The position numbers were made by a program, and so were the translations under genes. The notes beneath the pieces are model-generated. The model had not been told where the DNA came from, did not search any database, and saw nothing but the letters and a program-made list of their open reading frames with translations. A DNA stretch of 64,000 bases from Helopsaltes ochotensis. Lineage: Eukaryota > Chordata > Aves > Passeriformes > Locustellidae. The stretch covers positions 485,380 to 549,379 of the forward strand of contig VXBM01000543.1 of assembly GCA_013400155.1 (NCBI GenBank), in the 5' to 3' direction. Positions 45,576 through 59,830 of this stretch are shown here, one piece after another (positions within the stretch are counted from its first letter, which is position 1; each line of letters opens with the position of its first letter).

Positions 45576-46565
45576 GCATTACACTTGCAGAAAGACTATC
45601 AGAAATGTATTCTGAAGACAATATTATGAAATAAGACACTGGATACAGGTAATGAGAAATGAAACTTAGAAGACCTAGAAAGAGTCTGCAATTTTATGGG
45701 CAGGAATCACCAAATTTAGTGTCCCACAAAACTGCAATTCCCTCAGAAGATCTGTTAACTTTCTCACAGCAGTGCTCTGATAATCAGCCAGCTATTGCTG
45801 GTATTTCAAATACTGGTATTTGAGTGAATCTTCATTGCAGTGAACAGCGTTTAAGTCACTCGTGGAACTGGCTGATGCAACTGCATCACCTGGGATAAAG
45901 TATTTAAACTGAGTGTTTCAGCCAGACAGTAGCTTCTTTCTTCTCTCAGCTCTCTGAAAGGGAGCTGGGCAATGGCCTCAAACTACAGGCAGTAAAAAGC
46001 ACAGCCAGATACTAACACAGCAAGAGCCTGGAGACAAACTTTTGTTTCTCTCTCTGGTTAAACAGGGCAGAGACAAACATGACAAAGCACAAGAAAAGCA
46101 CAGAGGAGAAACTGTGAACTCTTTGTGCAACCATCTTCCAATATCCACAAGCAGAGAACACTTCACCACCGTGAGAAGACTACAAATAAAATACGCTCCT
46201 AGTAACTGCCAGCAAATTTGATTCAAACCATTCCAGATTTGTGGGAATTGTTGGCAAGTTGGCCACCAGAAACACCAATGTGCTCTCTGAAGATATAACA
46301 GTTGAATGTGGCAGCCATGAACAGTTGCAGAATATATACTTGTCCAGATACGTGTATCAAAATTATAAATTGTCACTCAGGATGTTAAAAAACAGATACA
46401 TTCAGTCATGTATCAGGTTCAGTCAGGTTCTCCTTAAAAAGAGGAAAATAGCCAAGTAGATAAAAACTCCAGAAATACTCTGTAATACACCGCTATAGAG
46501 TGTGACACTTTCTGTTGTCCAGATTTGACCACCCCAAAGTATTCTGAAGCTCAGAAATTAATCAG

Positions 46566-46681
46566 TACACACACACATACATATATATATATACATATAT
46601 ATGTGTTTGTGAATATATATACATATGTATATGTATATGTGTATATAGATAAGTATATATATATATATGTGTATATATATG
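46566..46681. repeat. Compound (CA)n/(TA)n/(TATG)n microsatellite
   Basis: About 115 bases alternating ACACAC, ATATAT and ATGTATATGT. It is almost entirely alternating purine-pyrimidine, so it is prone to cruciform or Z-DNA formation and to length change. Confidence 0.95.
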
Positions 46682-49600
46682 CAAGTAACGCTTCCTAAAA
46701 GCTTCCTAAATTTGGGATAATGTTAGACAGAACCAGACTACTTGCACATGCAACTTTGAGTGCTTTAGTCTTCAAGCTGTACATGCAACTTATGGGGGGT
46801 ATCCAATTTATAGGGCACAGCATTGCTAGCAATGTATCCTAAACTGCTGAGTGCTGTAATAATCAAGCTGATTTGGTCATTTAGGGGGATTAAAAATTGA
46901 TTTGTTATTCATTTTCTGAAGAAAACATCCTTATATCTCTTTATCTACATAATATCTCTCCTTCACTGAGAAATCAAGATTTCATTTCATTGTAGTGTTT
47001 CAGAGAGAAGATTTTGAAGATGGTACAGTGTTTTGCAGGAAGTTGAGGCCAAGACACGTCACTCAAAGCTTACAAAAGTCCCAGATTCAATGGGAAGTCC
47101 CAGGTTTAATGAGAATTGTTTATGCTTCCATGCTTCAGAACACAACCTCCTTCCTGCCACGGTGCCTGCTAAGAAGGCTATACTCTGGAAGGTCTAAATG
47201 GCTGTAAATCACCTATGACCATGGACAAAAATCTTTATTCAACTTGTACTATCACGTAAATTTGACACAGTTGCAATCCTGTCTATGAATCCAGTTGTGT
47301 AAAAATATGTTCATATAATTTCTGCTGTTAATTGATCTTGGTGTTCAGTTCTGTTCCTCTTCCTACCTCATCCCCTAAAAGAGGTGGCAGAGAGAAGCCT
47401 CAAATTTAGGGTGCTGGCAGTGACTTTACAGACAAACTTAATCTTAATGAAGGCTTGGTGGAAAAATATGGAAATAGGTATTGCCAAGAACTATTCTACA
47501 CCATCTCCCTAAACTTTAGGAGGAAGTGTGAATAAGATTTTCCTTTAAGGTTAAGGTTACCACAGCTATGGCAATAACACTGTAATTTTTCACCTCCTAC
47601 ATAACAAACCTATACTAGCATAACTGAAAGCTTCATGTAAATCAAGATTTGGCTGTTACCTGCGTACATTGCCCTTGCACATGAAAGGGCAAATGCTGAA
47701 ATGCTGCCTGTTTCAGTGAACAACGTGAAAACTGGGAGTTCTTAAGTGAAATCATGCTCATTCCCCTCACAGGGCATATCAATTCAAATGGCTGCACTAC
47801 AAACACATACTATTTATTAATTTTTTTGCAGTAGAGACATCTGGAAACATCAGAAACATCTTCACTAACACTTCCCAAATGTTGTAAGGGATTAAGAACA
47901 GAAAATTACTAGATGTTTGCTTTGAGATATGCAAGTTTTCACCAGTAAATAACAGGGTTATATGCTTCCTTTCACTGTCTCAGTGTGTGTATTTTTTATT
48001 CTTTGATTGTTGGAAGTTAATTGAAATGCCCAAATACTCTCTGCCTCCCTCCTACTACAAAAATATCACATTTTTATCTTGTGTTGCAATAACATCTAGG
48101 ATACTGGTAAAAATATAATATGTGCAGATGTGCACAGGATGGGTTTCTTTCAGAAAGGGTAAGTTGCAGGTGTTGAGATTAAAATTAGTGTCCTTCACAA
48201 TTTTGTTCCCCTAGAAATCAACGTTTACACAATGCTATGCATAAAACAGGATTTTTCCCACATGAATACATATATTGCCACAATAAAATCCCATTATCGA
48301 AGCTATTTAATATTCAAAACATCATTTGGAGCTATTGACAAAACAAATTAATTGAATCAAAGAGCTGAGAAAAACAAACAAAAAGCTAGAAAGACAACCA
48401 TAACAAACAGAGAGCCTATTTATCACGAAAAAGCACCAGGTACTGCAAAAACGGTATATCCTAAGAAATTCTCAGAACTGCCAAGTTTATGGCCTCTCCC
48501 TACTGTTTATTGAATGCACAACACAGGCTACAGGTTCCTCACAGTTCATACCTTTTGTCCCACTCATACTCATTTATGAACGCACAAGGAGGTTCAGAAA
48601 GGACTGAAGATCTGCTGTGCTTTAATACTGGACAGCAAGTCTGATACATTTAAAAGCCCTTTCCATGGTGTCAGAAATGTTTGTATGGTTTTCTTTTTAA
48701 GACCTCTTGCAAACACTCAGCACATAGATGATTACTTTTAGCTGACTAAGTGCAACGTCACTTATCTTATCTCAACACGACCATTACCAACCACAGACTT
48801 ATCTAATGGCAAAACGTGTGGGAATTCTGCCAGCAGCTGCACAGCCACCAGCCACCCAAAAGTTCTACCTTGTTATATTTGCAAGTAAGGAAAACTCTTT
48901 AGACACAAGCATGTTATAGTACTTGTTTTCTGTGTTTGGAAAATAATGGATCTGTAATCACATGGCACTGAACATAAGTAATATCTGTATAGAGGATTAG
49001 TCAGCACAGATTGTTTGCTCAAAGGATATTAAGAAAAAATGGAAACAGGAGAGCAATACCGAATCAACTGAAATTTCAGCATTCAGAAAAAGGGGGAAAG
49101 TATCAATCTTTGATAGATTTCATGATCAGTCAGCAAAAGAAAGAAAGAATCATTTAAAGCAATGTGCCTGCCCTATTGCAGGGCCAGGCATGCTGCAGTA
49201 ATCCTAAATTTTCACAGAAGCAGCCTGTCATTCTCTAAAGCAAAGTGCCAGCTCACAGCTGCATGATATAGGAGCACCATTCCTGCATGAATGCTTGTGT
49301 TTGCACTTCCAGGCTGAGAAGAAGTGCAAATTGGAAGAGATTAGGATTAGTCTAGACAAACAACAAGACATGGATATGCAAGAAATATGACTAATCAAAA
49401 AGAAAAACAGGAACCAGATAGGCAAGATCTTTTCCTGTAGCATTGGGAAAATGCGCATAAGCAATTCAGAAGAGAAAAAGCCACTGTTCAAATTTTCATA
49501 AGCCAGTTCTGACTATTAGGTTAGATGTAGATAAGTGACAAAATCACTTTCTGAAATACATTGATGTTGAAGGCTTATGTCTTTATTATGCAAAGTCAGC

Positions 49601-52600
49601 TAAACAATTAAGTCTAAATCAATTTTTTAATCTATGTTCCACTGTTTAGACTGCTCCACAGAGCAGACTAAAGTACAACAGGGGGATAACAATCTTTAAA
49701 TAGCAACCTTTTGAAATTTAAAAATTAAAATACATTTACCTTTGCAGAAAGCCAAGTGATAATAGTCATCAGCTGGGTTTAGATTTTTTCCCAGAATCAG
49801 CATCATTTACTTTCTGTTATTATTAAGTAGATATGGAGATAATATTTCTAGATAAATCTATGACTGAAGTTCCTCATGCATTTACCATTAAGTGTTAAAC
49901 TCAGTCGGGAGAAAGGATGAACTACCCTCCCAGAAGAGAGAATTTAGTTGTCATATCAGTTTATCTGTTGCCCACAAAACAAATTTAGTTACAAATTACA
50001 AATATAAATAATTATTCTCTATAGCGAAAGTTAATTACATTAGCAAATATTAAATTATTTTATACATTCTTTTTAATTATGTATGTTTCTTTGTAAGACT
50101 ATACCATAATGAAATTCTGTGAAGTGTTAAAATCAAAGATACTACAATGAAGTAGTAGGTGTATTTGAGTGTCATAGAAAACAGATGGGCCCTAAGACTC
50201 ATTCTATAGCCTACATTTTTTACTTTATTCTTTCCTTCTTCGTGACTTTTTTATTAATGATCATGCATTCTACAGCTGTCAGTTCCCATAGCACTTGCCT
50301 TATTTAGTGCATACTTTTCTATTCAGAGAAGGAAGTGTTCACTGTGCACTATGCTATATATAACAAAGTATATTTCAAATTAAGCAAAGTTTGCGAGTAG
50401 GAAAGGGGCAGCAATTTCAATATGCAAACTACAAAACAGCCATTGGGAAAGGATATTTCCTGGGTTACTCTGCTTTGCTTTTCTTTCTGTACTACAGTTT
50501 TCTGGCAAACCTGAATTATGTCCTATTATAATATCTTTCTAGATAAAAATGTCTTTTCTAGGGATCAAACAGCTGTAGAAAGAACAGTTACACAGAGCGG
50601 GGGTTTACCATTTCCTAATATTCCTAAGCCTAATAACTCTGCCATCACTGCAGGACTACACAAGATGAAAATATCAAAAATTAGGCATGGGGTTAAACTT
50701 TCATCCTTACCATACGTCTCTAATAGGAGGAATAGGTAATTTCAAGATGATCCTTGAAGCCAAGTATTATGTTGGGGTTTACGCATGGCATACGTAACTG
50801 CCTGCTGAACACCCAGACACATTATAAACACATAAAAGTCAACAGAAGGTTGGGAGAGTCTGTCAAAGGAGCTTAGCTCTCTTGACTGAGACCAAAGCAA
50901 CTGAAGCCCTTCTTCTTTACTAATGGTGACAGATATAGCTGAGGTAACACAGCGGTCAAATTAGCAAACATGATAAAATGTAAGACACTAAACATCCGTC
51001 TGTATTGCGCATCTTAGATGCCATGGGTGGTGCTGGTGGTGGGGAAACAATTTGAAAAATTAATAAAGGAAAGAAATCACAAGTGAGAAAATGTTTATAC
51101 CAAGAATCTGTTCAGTGATTCCAGAAAGCGTCTCTGCAAAAGAACAAAACCACCTCACAAAAAGATAAAAGCTTCATATAGATTTGGTTTATTTTACTGC
51201 CTGCAAAATATGGTTGTGTTTAAAACTCTCTCTCAGTACAAAAACAAATTCAAACTTGAAGCTTCAAATGATATTGTCTCTAATAAAATGATAGCATCAT
51301 AGCTGTATGGCAGATTTATTCTCTTCCTACCCAACCAACATGCTGGCAATGCACAGTACCTTTCTCTTGTCCACAGGTTTCTGAGGCAGTTGTGTTTGAT
51401 TTTAATTTAAAGAGGTGAAGACTGAGCAGCACCAATAGCCAGGTCACAAGCTATGTTTGTTCTGGGACTTGCCACACCACAGCTCCTAGTCCTGTTGGAA
51501 CGGTCTCCTTTTCATCAGCAAGGAGGACTTCCTGAGCAATATTAGTGACATCATCTGTTAAACAAAAGAAAAGAGATTTGATACAAATCAGATTTCATTA
51601 ACAGCTGTGATGGTAGCAATGTAATCGAAATCTATTTACACAGGGTAACAAAATGCAGCAGAATAAAGCAACATATAAAATTGTAAGTGTGGCATCTTCT
51701 TTCCATTAAGAACACATATGCAGTGGTGGCCTTTGCTAGATGGTCCTCAGTGAAAGCAGGATTGGAGCTGCTCAGCTCCTCGGCAATCAGATGAGGTCAA
51801 TCCAGACTGTTAACACTGCCTAGCTAACACAAAATTTGTCTTCCATTTCAACACAAATGATTGGGTTTTGGGATACCTAAATTATCATGGTGGCCACCTA
51901 TATATTGTCACATTCCGATTTTCCACAGCCATGAATCTTTATAAATACCAAAAATATACCAACACAAGGAATTTATCATGTGCCATAGTGAAAGGAGGAG
52001 AAGACTAAATTTTAGAAAAACTGAATTCTGTTCTTGAAGGCAATGATCACAATTTCCTTCCTGAAAACAAAAAATCAAAAGACAATGGACAGGGCCTTGA
52101 TATTGTCTTACTTCATACTTCTTTCTAATACTTCAATGTACTTACATTATAACGGGAAACAACAGAAGTGTTTGAGTTTTTGTTGATGTTCACTGCATGT
52201 TAATTTGAACTGGTATTTCCCATGCACAGAAAATTTACAGAAATAAAATCATCATTGTAGGGATATCTTCATGGAAAATATCACTCTGAAAGCTCAATGA
52301 CTGAAAGCAATTCAAGTTCCTTAATGAGTAACATCTACCTCAGTTTTCCTATAATCTCTGAAGACCTTTAACTACACTGCAGAGGGAAAAAAAGAAAGCT
52401 AAGTCTCCTCAGTACTAGTTCTTCTCTTGGTATACCCCTTGTGTTAGACATTGAGGACAAGTGAATTGAACAAGCCAAACAGATTTCAGCAATGTCTGAC
52501 GCAGGCATGGTCATATGGGGGTCTCCAAAGCAGAGACAACACAGAACAGGCCAAACTCTTTGCCTTTTAGGCAAGAGAGCTGGAAGCCAGACAGAATTCC

Positions 52601-55600
52601 ACATCTGAACTGCGCTGAAACATGATGGTTCTAACTATTATCATGTACAATGTTCATATCTTTACAAAAAAAATGTATTTCACATAAAATACACCAGGAT
52701 TGCATCCAACAGTACCAGTCCCAAAAACGTAATTTCTAAACCACTTCCGTTGCTGGGAAATACTGCATTTCTCTCTAGGGGTTTTTTTGAGGTGACACCA
52801 TGTATTCTGTTGTTAGTAGCTTAAAACCTAAATCCTCAGGGAATTTACTAGCTTATTTGTTCAATAAAGACAGGCATCTAGGTAGTATTTAATGGAAAAA
52901 GGAAATCTGCATACTCATTTCCTTAGGGACAAATTCACTGCTGTGAGAGAATACTTTTGAAAAGAATGAAAGTACAGCTAGGGCCAGATCATGGCAGAAG
53001 ATCAAAGTGCTGAAACAGCTTAGTTGGCATATTTAAGTAGCACAAAACACTGGAAAAGAGGAATTCAATTTATTTATATAGTAACAAACCTCCTCAGGCC
53101 AAGCACCTCTATTTTTTATGACGTCAGATATGTCTCACTTCATCCTATCTTCATCATCCTTTTTGAGTTACCCTATTCTTAAATATTCCAATTTTATTAT
53201 TCCACATAAAACATTTTGCTGCTTTCTTCTTGCCTTCAGTTAGCAATCTGAATACATTTCAATGAAAGGGAAAGAGAAGGTTTCCCCATATTAACGTGCA
53301 ATATAGAAATACCTAAGACAAAGCAAGAATTGACTTGTAAAAGGCAAGTAGACAGCAATCAGGCCAATAAGATGGTAACAAAAAAGGCCACAAGCCTCAA
53401 AAGGGAAAAAAACCCCAGAAAACCACAGCTCCAAATTCCAAAGTTATCTGGGTAATTTGTCTAAATTGAAAAATGAACTTATCTTTTAGCATATCTACTA
53501 ATTCTGTAATACTGTTTCTTCTAAAAAGTAAGTTTTTTGATCTTAAAGTTGTTTTAAAAGCTATTGTTAAGATTATTAGCTTTTTTGAATTCTCTAGTAA
53601 ACTGAGAAATAAAAAATATCTTTTATTTTTGGCCAACTGGCCTCAGAAACAAGAATATTGTTTACAAAAGTTTTGAGAGAAGAATGAAACAGATCTAGAA
53701 TGTGAGTAAGTTACAGTAATAAGAGCAAATAAAAAGAAGTATTATAGTGATGTGACAGTATCTGCTTCTGAAAGTGGATGTTTCAGTAGAATAACATATG
53801 AGCGAGATTAAAAAAGATTAATTGTCAATAAGTCTTGCAAAAACTGGGGCAAATTTGAAACATTTAATTATGCCAATCAGTTTTTAGAGTGGTATTCACA
53901 GCAAATTACCAGCAACCACTGGAAAACTACAACCTAATAATCCTTCAGTAATCTTCCTATAGCTTCTTAAAAGATATGGTAATACAAAAATAACTTAAAA
54001 TAATTGGATACTTAATTTCTCATTTCCAGTAACTGCTAAGCTAAATCTATTTCTAATGGTGGAGAGGAAGGATAAAGAGGGGAAGTTATTACTGTGGAAA
54101 TATATCTATTAATCTACAAACAAACAGAGCATAAACTACAGCTGTTCAAATTCATTCAGAATATACCACACACACCAACCGCACCTCAAAGAACCAAAAC
54201 TATTATAGAAATAATTTGACAGATGAGCTGATGTTTGATACATCACTAATTTCACTCAGTGCAGGGAAGTCACCAGCATGTTCATATCCCGTACTTACGG
54301 CAGCACATGCTAAATAAAGTTGATTCATGACGTCAGGAGCCCACCACCACAGATTCACTTATGTTCTTTATCATATAATGGCTCTCTAGAAAAAATAGAG
54401 TGTTATAAAAGTGAAGGTTTTTCTCTGTTTATATGGAAATAACTAGCAACACTTGCCAACATTTCCCAAATAGTTAGGAAAGGATGGAAGATATTTGAGA
54501 TTGTTTGTTCAGGTTTTTAATCACAAACTGTAATACATAGAATCTTTGGTGAAAGTTCTGTTTGTCACACTTTTACCTCCATCATGTCAGGCTGAGCTGC
54601 ATCTTGAGAGCAAGGTAAGTTTAAAGGTAAGAGAGCAAACATTGATACCAGCCTCCATCCTTTCCCTGAGATTTCCAAAACAGGCAAAGCACTTGAGTTC
54701 TCAAGAGGTTTTAGCTAAATCTGTTCACATGGGACATCTTAGTCCCTTTTAACTCTTAAACAGAGTGCATTACATACAGAAGTTTTTAAAAATAACTACT
54801 AAGGTGGACAGCTAGTTTAGATTTCTTGGAAATCTTTCCTGGAAAGCGGAACATCTGAGGATCATTCCTCTGACGACTAGGGTAATGTCATGTACTGTCC
54901 ACTTATGCAGGGTCTGTGGACTGTAAGGGGTGGGAATCTCGAAAGAACACCTTTCTCTGTGAAAGAGTGGTACAAAACCTTCCTTCTGTGCAACACACAT
55001 CAAATAGAAACAGGCAGAGTCCAACTATAATCCCCTGAGCAGAAAAAAGAGCTATCACATCCTTGGCATATGGTAACAGAAAAGCAGTTTCCCTGAATGT
55101 TTTGGAAGCCCTCCCTATGTCTTTGTACAGCTGATCCACATTTTGAAGACTTTTTGAAAACAAGGCTTTTTGGCTTTCAAATGACTAAGCATAAAATAAG
55201 ACTGACCCAAATAAAAGGCAATTTCTTTGGGAAAACAGTGCTGAACACAGCTGTGAGTTCTCTGCGGTAGTTGCTAGAAATTTCAGTTGGCAAATGCTTT
55301 GTAATGAGAATATATACATTTCCACTGTCTTTTTGTCAGAAGTTATTCTAATCCACAGCTGGGGGAGGGGGGTGAAGGGGTTCTTTCATACAACCAAATG
55401 CTCAAGGATTAGAAAAGCATATTTCTTTCAAAAAACCTATGACATTTTACTGTGGTGCCTTGTATTCTTCTCTAAAGCTTTGTATCCAAAATATTAATTT
55501 GATTTACAGCTTTTTAAGAGATCTACTTGTCAGGCATACAAAATACATGCAAGGAGACTGCATCGTCCCCTTCCTGCCCCTGCTCTTGGATTTCTAAGAT

Positions 55601-55858
55601 TGTGATACTTGCTTTGGTGTCAGATTCCCCGTGATTTCCAACAGAGCAAAATCTTCATTTACACATAAATATCTGGCACAGATGCAGCCCTTCATGAATG
55701 AGACTTAGCATTTTGACAGTCAGAACCTGTCAGCAATAAAAACTTATGCCCAATATACATCACTTGCTTTGTTCTTTACCCATTCAATGTCTGCCTAAGA
55801 CACAGTATTACAACCAGAAATGTGCTGCCTTCTGCTGTAGCTGCACCAAAAGCAGATT

Positions 55859-55897
55859 GGGAAGAAAGAAAAAAAGGAGGGGAGAAAAAAAGAAGAT
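55859..55897. repeat. Polypurine tract
   Basis: Thirty-nine bases of only A and G apart from the ends (GGGAAGAAAGAAAAAAAGGA and on), a low-complexity GA-rich tract. Confidence 0.75.
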
Positions 55898-58800
55898 GTA
55901 TTTAAAACAATCTCCTGAAAGCAAAGACAATCTAAAAGGAGGCTTCAATGTGAATGCATCATGGTCCAAGAAAGAAATAGCACAGATCATGCTACAGAGC
56001 ATGCCCTTCCAACACAAAGACCTATAAGCAGGAAAATATTGTGGCATATGCCACTCTACATATCCTGAGCAACACAAATTTAAATGTGCAACCACAATGT
56101 CCAATCTTTACATAGTGAACAAACTTAAGGAGCACAAAGATACTTCAGAAATTGTCTCTTCCTTCTAATTTTTAATATCAACTTTGAAATTGATATAGTA
56201 GAAATCAAAGACATGATAAGCAGCAAGTTCTTGGCTACAAGGACTTCTTTCATTACTACCAGGTACTACGGATGAAAACTTTCCTGATCTGTTTTAAACT
56301 CTTGTTTTTATTTCAAAATATATCTTTGGTGGACAAAACACAGCACTTCTATTTAGATACAAGAAGCAATGACAGATATAGAAGCAGTCATTCACTTTTC
56401 TGCCTTCTTAATGTTACATCTTTCTGTTTTGGCATCCCCATAATAAGAAACCCTTTGGGATCATTTGAACTTTTGTCAGCAATAGTGGACTACCAAAATT
56501 AGGTCAACTATTCCAATTCGTTTCCATGTTATTCTTTTTGCCTTGCTGCAGATTACTATGCCACAATTCCCAGAAGGAGAGCCTACCAATGACTGAAACA
56601 GTGCTTTCAGAGGAATTGGTATCATTCCTGACACCTTGCTGTTTTAATTGGATTGTCAATGCAAAGCAAAATCTTCCTATTCTTTCTCTTTTTCTCTGAA
56701 GTAGGGGGCAATAGGAATTCTTGAGCATGTGTCTCAGAAGAGTCAGTGTGACTTGCTTCTACAGTTGATTTAGAACCATAAAACACATTTGGAAAGTAAA
56801 CTAATTACAGTGTTTACTAGATTTTATATGACAAATACGGTGTGCAAACCACAGGACAGGTTTGCTCTTGCATGCAGAATTATATTCTCTGTGTTACATG
56901 GTGCTTATGTGTAATAGTCATACAAAAACTTTTCAGTAATTAAGATGAACAGGATGAAGTAGCAATTGCAGGGAAAGCTATCCATGAGAAATTATGTCCT
57001 TTAAGCCTACCAATAATTAATTAATAAAGTAATGAATGACATTCTGTATTCATTAAATATCAAATGTGCTAAAGTTTTTAAAACTCAAATTGAATTTTAA
57101 GATTCAATGAGCCTTCAATGGGCACGGCCAGAGACTACACAGTCTCACTAATGCCAAGAACCAGTCTTTTTATACTTATTAAAAAAAGAAAAAACAATCA
57201 GTGAACATAAAATGTTTTCTCCTACACAGATTTTCTTTGCTAAAACCAGTGACAGTTTACAGCCTGTTTACAAATCCTTGTATGCTCTTTTTGTTCCCAG
57301 GTCTGTGAAAGGAACCAATCTTCTCCCTGGAGGCTCTCCCATCCAAGACCCTTTCTCTCACACAAAATAAACTTCTAGACAGCTTCCATACAGAAAAGTG
57401 GTCTTAGGCTACTCAGACGTTACAATATAGACTATTCTTTTAAGTTAACATTAATTTTTATGGTAATCATTATGTTTTTATGATTCGTATAAATGCAACA
57501 GAGATGAGAAAAGTGAAGTATTATATAATTATCCATAAAACATCATCCTACAAAGTATAAAAGTGGGGGGGTCACTTCAGTAGAAGCAGCGTCGAGTGCA
57601 TTAAGAAACTTGCAGGAATATTCTTTTCTTTATACAGTCTTAAATATCAATGAGTTTTGAGAACTTTTAAGAACAGAATAATGCTCTTCAACACATTCCC
57701 TTCAGTCTTTTCTAACTGATGAACAGATCCAGTGAGTTTCCAGCCATGCATAGGCTTCAAAAACAGTTCTGTGTAACTCTCATCCCTTGGCTTGACACCT
57801 CTTGCTCTGACTGTGCTACACCCGCAGGGAGTTGAATGGGACAAGAACTGAGGGAGATGTTGTGCCATTGCTCTGCTTTGCTTTGTGCTCATTGGCAATG
57901 CTTTGCTTCCAGATCAGTTTCAAGCTGCTGAGTAACTATTTTTGTTCTCAGGACTTACCCAGCAACCCAAGTTATTTTGTCTTGCTGCTATCCCGCTTAC
58001 TCACAGGCAAAAGCTAGCGCCGTGAAGGTTTAAAAGACCATTTTTCTTCACTACTCCCACATACAGCGTCCAGTGCTGCCTTATCAAACTGATGTAAGAT
58101 CACCAACTCACTCTCTTCTTCTATATTTCAGATACTTGAGATTTTTCAGTTTTGAAGTCTGAACAAGGATTCTTCATACATCTGTCACTGGTAAAAGAAC
58201 TACACATATTTGCATGCCCAAAGTCCTTCACACGATGGAAAAGCAAAGGTTTCAGCCTCCAAAAAGAACTGCTATTTTTTCAGTGGTGCTCCACAGGGCC
58301 TAGTATTTATAAAATGTAAGTCTAATGTGAGATTTATTAGGCTATCCAGGCCTTTTAGCTTCTCTCACATATGGCTTGTTTATTTGCTGTTTTGCCTCAG
58401 CAGTTCATGCAGTATATAAATATGCATGACATTCATTTTACATTTATACGAGTACAAGCAAATGCATACAATGGCTACATAAAGAAAATAACTGGATTCC
58501 TAAGTCTGAACAACCTAAAATCTGTTTCCATATCCTAACTGAAAATCTTTTATGCAAATGCTATTCAATTATCAAACTTAATTTTAAAGTGTTAACTAAA
58601 AAGTAAAAAAAAATCACATCAGCATTTGCAATGAGCTTGAAAATTGTCAAATGTTTTATTGCTACAAGGAATAGTGTTTGCTTTTAATTTCCTTGTGTAC
58701 TTTAAGAAATCTGCACTGCGTCATAACAGTGATACTTCATGGTATGTGTTGTATTTTTCAGAGGTTTGGACAAACTAGTCACAAAACTCGTCTTGCAGCT

Positions 58801-59732
58801 CTGTGGCAGTCCTTCCCTTTATAAGCCAGATCCTTAAAGCTACAAGAAATCTTAAAATATGTCTTTCAATAAGGGAAGATTTGAAATTAGTACATTTAAA
58901 ATTCCAACCCAAATGAAAACCAAGCGCTGTGCCAAGGATCTCTGCCAGCTGGAATTTGGCATCATGTGAAAAACTACAAAAGTATAAGCTTTTGCTTTAC
59001 AGTGTTACAAAGATCTTATAGGATCACAGTCTTTCCTTTAATTTTTTTTCATTCATTTTAGACATATTCCTGGCTTTAGGGGTTGGTCTGTATACAAACA
59101 CTTGTAACTCAGCAATTTTTGGGAAGTTAGTTCAAAAAAAGGCAGGTAAGTATATAAACAGATCAAATATCTTTAAATCTAAAATATATAGAACAGCATA
59201 AAATTATCTGTCGGGAGGGGGAAGACAGGATGTCACAGACCCATTACAGAGACAGTCCACTATAATGCTACTATCTCTATTTCTGTATGTATATTCCTAA
59301 GAACAGACATGTATGCATACAGGAAGCCATATTAAAGGTTAAAAAGTAACATTAAGCTGGAAGAAATTTGATTTTTAAATTTCAGTACCAGCTTTTCCTG
59401 TTGCTCTTTTTGCTTTTTAAACAGAGGCCTCTGAATTTTGAATCAGTGTTGCAGGATCAACTGGAATATGCTCCAAAATCTAGGAAGCCAACGATAAGGT
59501 CGTTTGACATCCTGCCTTCAGACAAGTTATCAACCCTCCATCCCAGTTCTCTCCTCTCTGTCCCTTAACACGTCTTTTTTATTCTAGACACGCAGTGCCT
59601 ATCATAAGATTAATAAAGCAAGAAACAACCGAAACCATCGACATCGAATCTGCAGCTGCACTGAACTCCTCACCCAAGAATAAGTGAGCAGGTCATAGCT
59701 AGTGCTCCTCCTTTGCAGGCAGCATACGCCAG

Positions 59733-59830
59733 GGGAAGAGGTTTACACAAGGTCACCCAGTGACTCAGCAACAAACTGGAGAAGGACTCGAGGCAGCCCA
59801 GCCTTGTGCTTCATGTCAGCAGCAGCTCAG
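59733..59830 (+). repeat. Possible MIR/CORE-SINE remnant
   Basis: ACAAGGTCACCCAGTGACTC followed by CAACAAACTGGAGAAGGACT and CGAGGCAGCCCAGCC resembles the MIR 3' core (AAGGTCACACAGCTAGTAAG, then GGCAGAGCTGGGACTCGAAC). Several positions agree in order. Old MIRs exist in birds in low number. A profile search would decide. Confidence 0.3.

Noticed and set aside
45978..46376. 132-codon minus-strand frame with many Cys and Trp
   Set aside because: No domain, no splice or codon support, surrounded by intron DNA; treated as chance.
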